Positions 8,759-12,500 of a stretch of 12,500 nucleotides of DNA are shown in pieces (within the stretch, counting starts at the first letter, position 1; each line of letters begins with the position of its first letter). This DNA is from Glandiceps talaboti (lineage: Eukaryota; Hemichordata; Enteropneusta; Spengelidae), in NCBI RefSeq assembly GCF_964340395.1, contig NC_135557.1, forward strand, positions 17,609,730 to 17,622,229. The letters are read 5' to 3'. Made by a program: the position numbers and the translations under genes. The notes beneath the pieces are model-generated. The model made no database searches and was not told the DNA's origin. It worked only from the letters and a program-made list of their open reading frames with translations.

Positions 8759-8835
8759 GGCAGCACGCTTACAGATCAATAACGTGTAGGACGCTGACTT
8801 CTGACTTGATATATGGATTCGAATATCAGATGCTT
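8759..8835 (+). repeat. tRNA-derived SINE-like fragment
   Basis: The order of pieces recalls the tRNA-like head of a SINE. GGCAGCACGCTTACAG stands in for the A-box region. Then comes GTGTAGGACGCTGACTTCTG, which resembles the anticodon-arm area of many tRNA-derived heads, and GGATTCGAATATC at 8815-8827 approximates the B box GGTTCGAATCC with one inserted base. The acceptor ends do not pair, so it is not an intact tRNA gene. No tail repeat or target-site duplication was found, so the 3' limit is unknown. Confidence 0.4.
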
Positions 8836-8894
8836 AGTCAGGGAGAAAACGTCACGCCTTCACTGTAACGATGCTCTATCTCCCATACGTTTCG

Positions 8895-8920
8895 TATACA
8901 GCACCTTTTAATGCTGTATA
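8895..8920. repeat. Perfect 9-bp hairpin with 8-base loop
   Basis: TATACAGCA at 8895-8903 pairs exactly with TGCTGTATA at 8912-8920 around the loop CCTTTTAA. A 12-bp perfect palindrome, TGGATGCATCCA, follows at 8933-8944. Both may belong to the body of the SINE-like element just upstream. No function is known to me. Confidence 0.6.
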
Positions 8921-9168
8921 TCACGTGATTGTTGGATGCATCCACTTTTTAAAGGGTAAGGTAGCACTGAATGTTGTGGACGACGCGTTACTGTAATGAA
9001 ACCTTGAAAATAAACAAAATCTTCTAAAATTGGTCAAATAATTATCTAACATTTTCCATTAAGTTCTCAGTTCCCTCCCCAACACCACTTTCATGTTTTA
9101 GTACGTATTTGCAAACTATTTATACCATGTTAAAATTGCCATCATATACCGCTAGGTCAGCAACAGGT

Positions 9169-9182
9169 GTTACCTTGGCAAC
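9169..9182. promoter_or_regulatory. RFX-type X-box motif
   Basis: GTTACCTTGGCAAC fits the RFX X-box form GTNRCC-N2-RGYAAC at every fixed position. A second, imperfect site (GTATCCATAGCAAC, one mismatch) lies at 9225-9238. RFX factors drive ciliary and other genes in animals. No gene start is visible beside the sites, so they may be an enhancer, part of a dispersed repeat or chance. Confidence 0.4.
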
Positions 9183-9238
9183 CATGTTTGATATTGAAGT
9201 CCTTGGTAATTACAGGCAATCGTGGTATCCATAGCAAC

Positions 9239-10065
9239 CAGGTTCCATCACGTTACAAGTAGATGCATATACAGTTCAAAGATCAGCAGGAAAGGGTACA
9301 ACCCCCCAAAACAACCTAAACAGTGAAAATATATCACAATTACAAAACAACTTATATTATATAATGTGTGAATATGATTGACAGGGTAGTTACAGAAACG
9401 GGAAATATTTCATAATTTAACATACAAAAGTAATAAAATGATATTTATCATATTGTGAGCACCATGACCTTGCGATTATACATCAATTTCTAATACTGAA
9501 CATCGACAAATAAAAGTGGATGATATTTATTGTGTAATATCATACAACCCATTAGTGTACAAACATTTCTTACCGGATCATTTTTAAGGCACTGTTCGTT
9601 CTATACGTCCATTTCTATCATTGTATTCTCTTAAAACGTGTACGATTTTCTAGCTATCAAACCACATCAGAATCTTTTAAATTGATTATTTTTTGACAAA
9701 CAAACGTATCGGGTTTATACCCTAGTCATGACTTTTTGTACATTGATTCTAAAGAAATAAAAGAATAAAAATGAAAGAAACAAAGAGCGAAAATTAAGGG
9801 CTCCTAGGTTGGACGACCGCATTTAATATATATGATATAAAGAGTATCACTGCATAAATTAGAACATATGTCAAGTGTTAATAATGTTATTAAAGAAGAC
9901 TAACTCTTCAACAACGATATGACGAGATGAAGGACAGGCGTGTAAATATTTTCCGTTTGAACGTTGATATTGTGAACATCAAAACATTCCGGGATATGAC
10001 TGAGAATGTTCACGATGATCTTGCATAGCTACCAGAAGCGAAATGCCTTTCACACTGCAAAGAGC
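9239..10065. other. AT-rich non-coding stretch
   Basis: About 830 bp in which I see no gene, repeat array or RNA. The 82-codon minus-strand frame at 9979-10227 runs through the polypurine patch and looks incidental. Confidence 0.45.
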
Positions 10066-10094
10066 GAGGAGGGAGAGAGGGAGAGAGGGAGGGG
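10066..10094 (+). repeat. Short polypurine tract
   Basis: GAGGAGGGAGAGAGG-type purine run of about 29 bases, interrupted only by a C near its start. It is a small, degenerate relative in composition of the GA tract at 8236-8340. Confidence 0.7.
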
Positions 10095-10252
10095 CAAGTG
10101 CGTTTGTTGCTGATGTTAAAATGAAATATTCAACAAACATTCCCCGATATTCATAAATACATAATGCCAACCAAGATACACAAACAGATTCTACATATTT
10201 CCTATGAAATAGGATAAAGTAGTTCATATGAGTTTTCTTGTTTCACTTGCAG

Positions 10253-10531
10253 ATCAAGCCTGTAACGCTACCTCGAGGTACACGGTTAACATTATTAATA
10301 GGGAAGACATGTGAACATGTAATCCCTCTCAGTAGAGCGATAGTCTGCGTCATCAACAGGTTAAATACAATGAAAATGCTAGACAGCTGTACGTGTACTT
10401 TTGTTGATTACGTCGTAAAACTAGTTAGATGTCATATCCAGTTTGAAACGTCACTGATTGTCAGATGGCAACACCACGAGCCTGTATCTGAGGAAACATT
10501 ATCGTTTATTGCAGAAATAAGGGAAATTTAA
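10253..10531 (+). CDS. Candidate terminal coding exon, unrecognised protein
   Basis: A pyrimidine-rich acceptor (TTTTCTTGTTTCACTTGCAG, ending at 10252) leads into 92 sense codons and a TAA. The frame, with the acceptor read as phase 0, begins IKPVTLPRGTRLTLLIGKTC and ends SFIAEIREI. The composition looks coding: varied residues, several Cys, Trp and His, and GC content above the flanks. The middle (VDYVVKLVRCHIQFETSLIV) would suit an amphipathic fold; there is no signal peptide, zinc-finger pattern or catalytic motif I can name. The stop TAA overlaps AATAAA at 10530-10535, a possible polyadenylation signal unusually close to the stop. There is no upstream in-frame ATG, so any start lies in an earlier exon that I cannot identify. 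A chance open frame is the alternative. Confidence 0.35.
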   Translation: MKPVTLPRGTRLTLLIGKTCEHVIPLSRAIVCVINRLNTMKMLDSCTCTFVDYVVKLVRCHIQFETSLIVRWQHHEPVSEETLSFIAEIREI

Positions 10532-10601
10532 TAAAACAAATGGATCAAACTTTCTATTTTGTGTTCAAGGAAATCGGAATTCTGTTATTTTCAGAGTTGG
10601 T

Positions 10602-10780
10602 GGCCATATTGGATTCTACGGCCATATTGGATTCTATGGCCATATCAGATTTGGCGGCCATATTGGATTCTACAGAAAATTGGATTCTACGGCCATATCG
10701 GATTTGGTGGCCATATTGGATTCTACGGCCATATTGGATTCTATGGCCATATCGGATTTGGTGGCCATATTGGATTCTAA
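10602..10780 (+). repeat. Ten 18-bp tandem units with 54-bp higher-order period
   Basis: Units begin at 10602, 10620, 10638, 10656, 10674 (degenerate, 17 bp), 10691, 10709, 10727, 10745 and 10763. Three types alternate: A is GGCCATATTGGATTCTAC, B is the same ending CTAT, and C is GGCCATATCGGATTTGGT or a close variant. The order is A B C, A (degenerate) C, A B C, A, so the real period is 54 bp. Because 18 is a multiple of 3, all frames on both strands stay open and give peptides such as WPYWILRPYWILWPYRIW. I do not call these proteins. CCATATTGG resembles the YY1 core CCATNTT. Confidence 0.95.
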
Positions 10781-11064
10781 ATTTGCTTAACTTTGATATC
10801 ATTTAACCTATATTTAAAAAAAATTAACCTTTTTGGTGTCCCGTCATTTTTCCATTTCAGTTTAGTTTCGAGTTTGCGCCAAGTAACTGTGTTAACAGTT
10901 ATTTCTGAGGCTCAAACAACAAAAACGAATTACTTTTACCCTTGATACGAACTTTATGAATTGTGATACACGGTGATATCGCCTTACTCTGGTGTTAAAG
11001 GCTGTTGATACACCAGTGCAACAAATGTGATACAGAAATTATGGGAAGAAAGTCATATATATAA
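10781..11064. other. Non-coding stretch between array and downstream open frame
   Basis: It contains an acceptor-like TTTTTCCATTTCAG ending at 10860 and a 7-bp inverted repeat CTGGTGT/ACACCAG at 10989-10995 and 11010-11016. No gene is supported. Confidence 0.4.
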
Positions 11065-11259
11065 ATGATTATATACTTGAAACTTAAGAAAATGACAAAT
11101 TGTCTCAATTTAGTTAAACAGAAATCATCCTATTACGTTGATGTATTGTGGCATTCATTGTACGATCATATGGTAGGTATATGTTGCAACGCACGATTAA
11201 CAGAGTTTCGCGATTTACAATCTGAAGGTTTGCTATACTCACTTTCCCATTTAGCGTGA
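11065..11259 (+). CDS. Unrecognised 64-codon open frame, possible exon
   Basis: ATG at 11065 opens a frame to TGA at 11257-11259. After a lysine-rich start the sequence has coding-like composition, for example SSYYVDVLWHSLYDHM and then GICCNARLTEFRDLQSEG. Possible exon borders lie inside it: CTCAATTTAG (ending 11113) as a weak acceptor and ATG/GTAGGT near 11171 as a good donor. It lies about 530 bases downstream of the candidate exon at 10253-10531, but that exon ends in a stop, so the two need not belong to one gene. I recognise no family. Confidence 0.2.
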   Translation: MIIYLKLKKMTNCLNLVKQKSSYYVDVLWHSLYDHMVGICCNARLTEFRDLQSEGLLYSLSHLA

Positions 11260-11990
11260 ATGTTTACCTTAATGATGCGCATTTAGATGAAGACTTGTAA
11301 TTTGGGGTTCTTTATATAGTAGGTAGGTAATCTATATATGGAGACAATACTTACACGTAAAACTATGGTTATTACCTTTAACGTAGACATAATGGTAAAA
11401 CTGCTTTAGGCAACGTTTTCCTCCTTTCAGTTTCTAGGTGGTCTAGTAACGTATATAACATTGGAATTTCACATGTTTTCTGGCAGTAAAAAGATCCCAA
11501 TATCCCAACTATTACAATGAATATTCTCGTACTTCGAAAGTATAGACAATTTAGTTTCAATAACTTGATAGATCACATTCAAAGGGTAATATGAAGAAAC
11601 ACGAAAACTCAATGTTCTAAAAAAATGAATTGTAGCGCTCAACAATCTTTGTAACTCACTTCTGAATCATTGTTAAGTATCTGTATGTGACCTATATTTG
11701 CTCTACACTGCGATACAGGAATATACATTATATATAAAGTATACTTGATTAAATTAATGAACCTTCTCAACAATAAATAAATTCCTCATGTCTATATTTG
11801 ACAGTAGCTCAGAAATGAATAATTGGGTCGACTGTTTGTCATTAAATCTTTGGGATATAAAAACGTCAATTGATCTTGTTTACTTTAATGTGAAGCTGAA
11901 GTCACGAAAAGGTGGCGAATAATTCACAAACGAAGAAATCAACCTAGTCAATAAAGACCTATCCGAGATATCATCGCGCCTACCTGCCTA
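11260..11990. other. AT-rich non-coding stretch
   Basis: About 730 bp without a supported gene or repeat. A 60-codon minus-strand frame at 11378-11560 shows no recognisable motif and no flanking splice or promoter signal that I trust. Confidence 0.45.
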
Positions 11991-12003
11991 GTTGCTAGGC
12001 AAC
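11991..12003. promoter_or_regulatory. Palindromic RFX-type X-box
   Basis: GTTGCTAGGCAAC holds two RGYAAC half sites facing each other: GGCAAC on the plus strand and AGCAAC on the minus strand, separated by one base. This is the layout expected for an RFX dimer site. No adjacent gene start is identified, so the target is unknown. Confidence 0.4.
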
Positions 12004-12500
12004 ATAGTTGTCGTAAGTGGTAGTTTTGTAACTGAGCGTGTCCTACTTTAAAGCAGTGTATTACACAAGTGTTTTCAAGATCCTCCTCGCACTCCAAGAC
12101 TTAATGAAAAATCGAACGTCACTATCTGATTACTTGACAACTGTATTCAAGGGAAATGAAAACTGATTGTGTACATCTTTGCCATTTAGCACACAATTCG
12201 ATGTCGTGTTATACCTTCTTAGTCGAGCTTCAATGCTTGTACGTTTGGTCAATCTAGATGAATTCAATCTAAAACTATTTTGGAAGCATATATCAGCAGT
12301 ACGTCCCACGCTAGTAAAGTTTTCAATTTGAATTTACCATAAATGGAAATGGAAATTAGGTAATTTTAATCTTCAATTATTTTCTCACACAGATCATTAC
12401 ATTTTTGGCTTATCTTTATTTTATATACTTCATTCACACACGCAAATTTAAAAATTTTGTGAGGATAGAGCATCTTGGCTACCAAAGGCTCTAATTATAA
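12004..12500. other. Non-coding stretch to window end
   Basis: I see no open frame, RNA gene or repeat worth calling in the last 500 bases. Confidence 0.45.

Noticed and set aside
8759-8835. Intact tRNA gene
   Set aside because: No seven-base acceptor stem or clean anticodon stem forms, and the B box carries an insertion.
10540-10806. WPYWIL-type repeat protein and its counterpart on the other strand
   Set aside because: The 18-bp period keeps all frames open, one unit is 17 bp and breaks the frame, and no start or splice context is convincing.

Overview
The window looks like non-coding, AT-rich nuclear DNA from an animal, probably a marine invertebrate. The evidence is a very low density of credible coding sequence, long simple-sequence tracts of six motifs, short inverted-repeat elements, a tRNA-derived SINE-like fragment and a hammerhead-ribozyme motif of the kind known from Penelope-like retroelements. 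A mollusc or other lophotrochozoan is my best guess. That is inference, because no protein in the window is recognisable enough to place it. Most long open frames here only run through short-period repeats and are not genes.

Layout: 1-383 is a MITE-like repeat (copy 1), cut by the window edge. 384-3814 is mostly unique AT-rich DNA, interrupted by a (TC)n(CA)n(CATA)n tract at 850-935 and a 347-bp compound tetranucleotide array at 1543-1889. 3815-4137 is a complete inverted copy of the same MITE-like repeat (copy 2), with terminal inverted repeats of about 36 bp. A (TA)n array (4315-4411) follows, then a minus-strand hammerhead-ribozyme-like motif (4555-4645). A good-looking core promoter (CCAAT box, TATA box, TCAGT initiator) lies at 5780-5848. 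A (CAAA)n tract lies at 6163-6340, and a small open frame with a TATA box in front at 7204-7490. A third, diverged MITE-family relative probably spans about 7496-7890. From 8236 to about 8620 there is a (GA)n tract, a poly-G tract and three diverged copies of a unit of about 100 bp. A SINE-like fragment and a strong hairpin follow at 8759-8944. RFX X-box-like motifs lie at 9169-9238 and 11991-12003.

The best candidates for real coding sequence are 10253-10531, an open frame behind a good splice acceptor that ends at TAA overlapping AATAAA, and more weakly 11065-11259 and 7248-7490. None is recognised. Between the first two lies a striking array of ten 18-bp GGCCATATTGGATTCTA-type units with a 54-bp higher-order period (10602-10780). 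I see no operon, CRISPR array, canonical tRNA, rRNA or transposase gene.

The most interesting signals are the hammerhead motif, the inverted pair of MITE-like copies, the 18/54-bp array and the purine-tract-bearing tandem repeat at 8340-8620.
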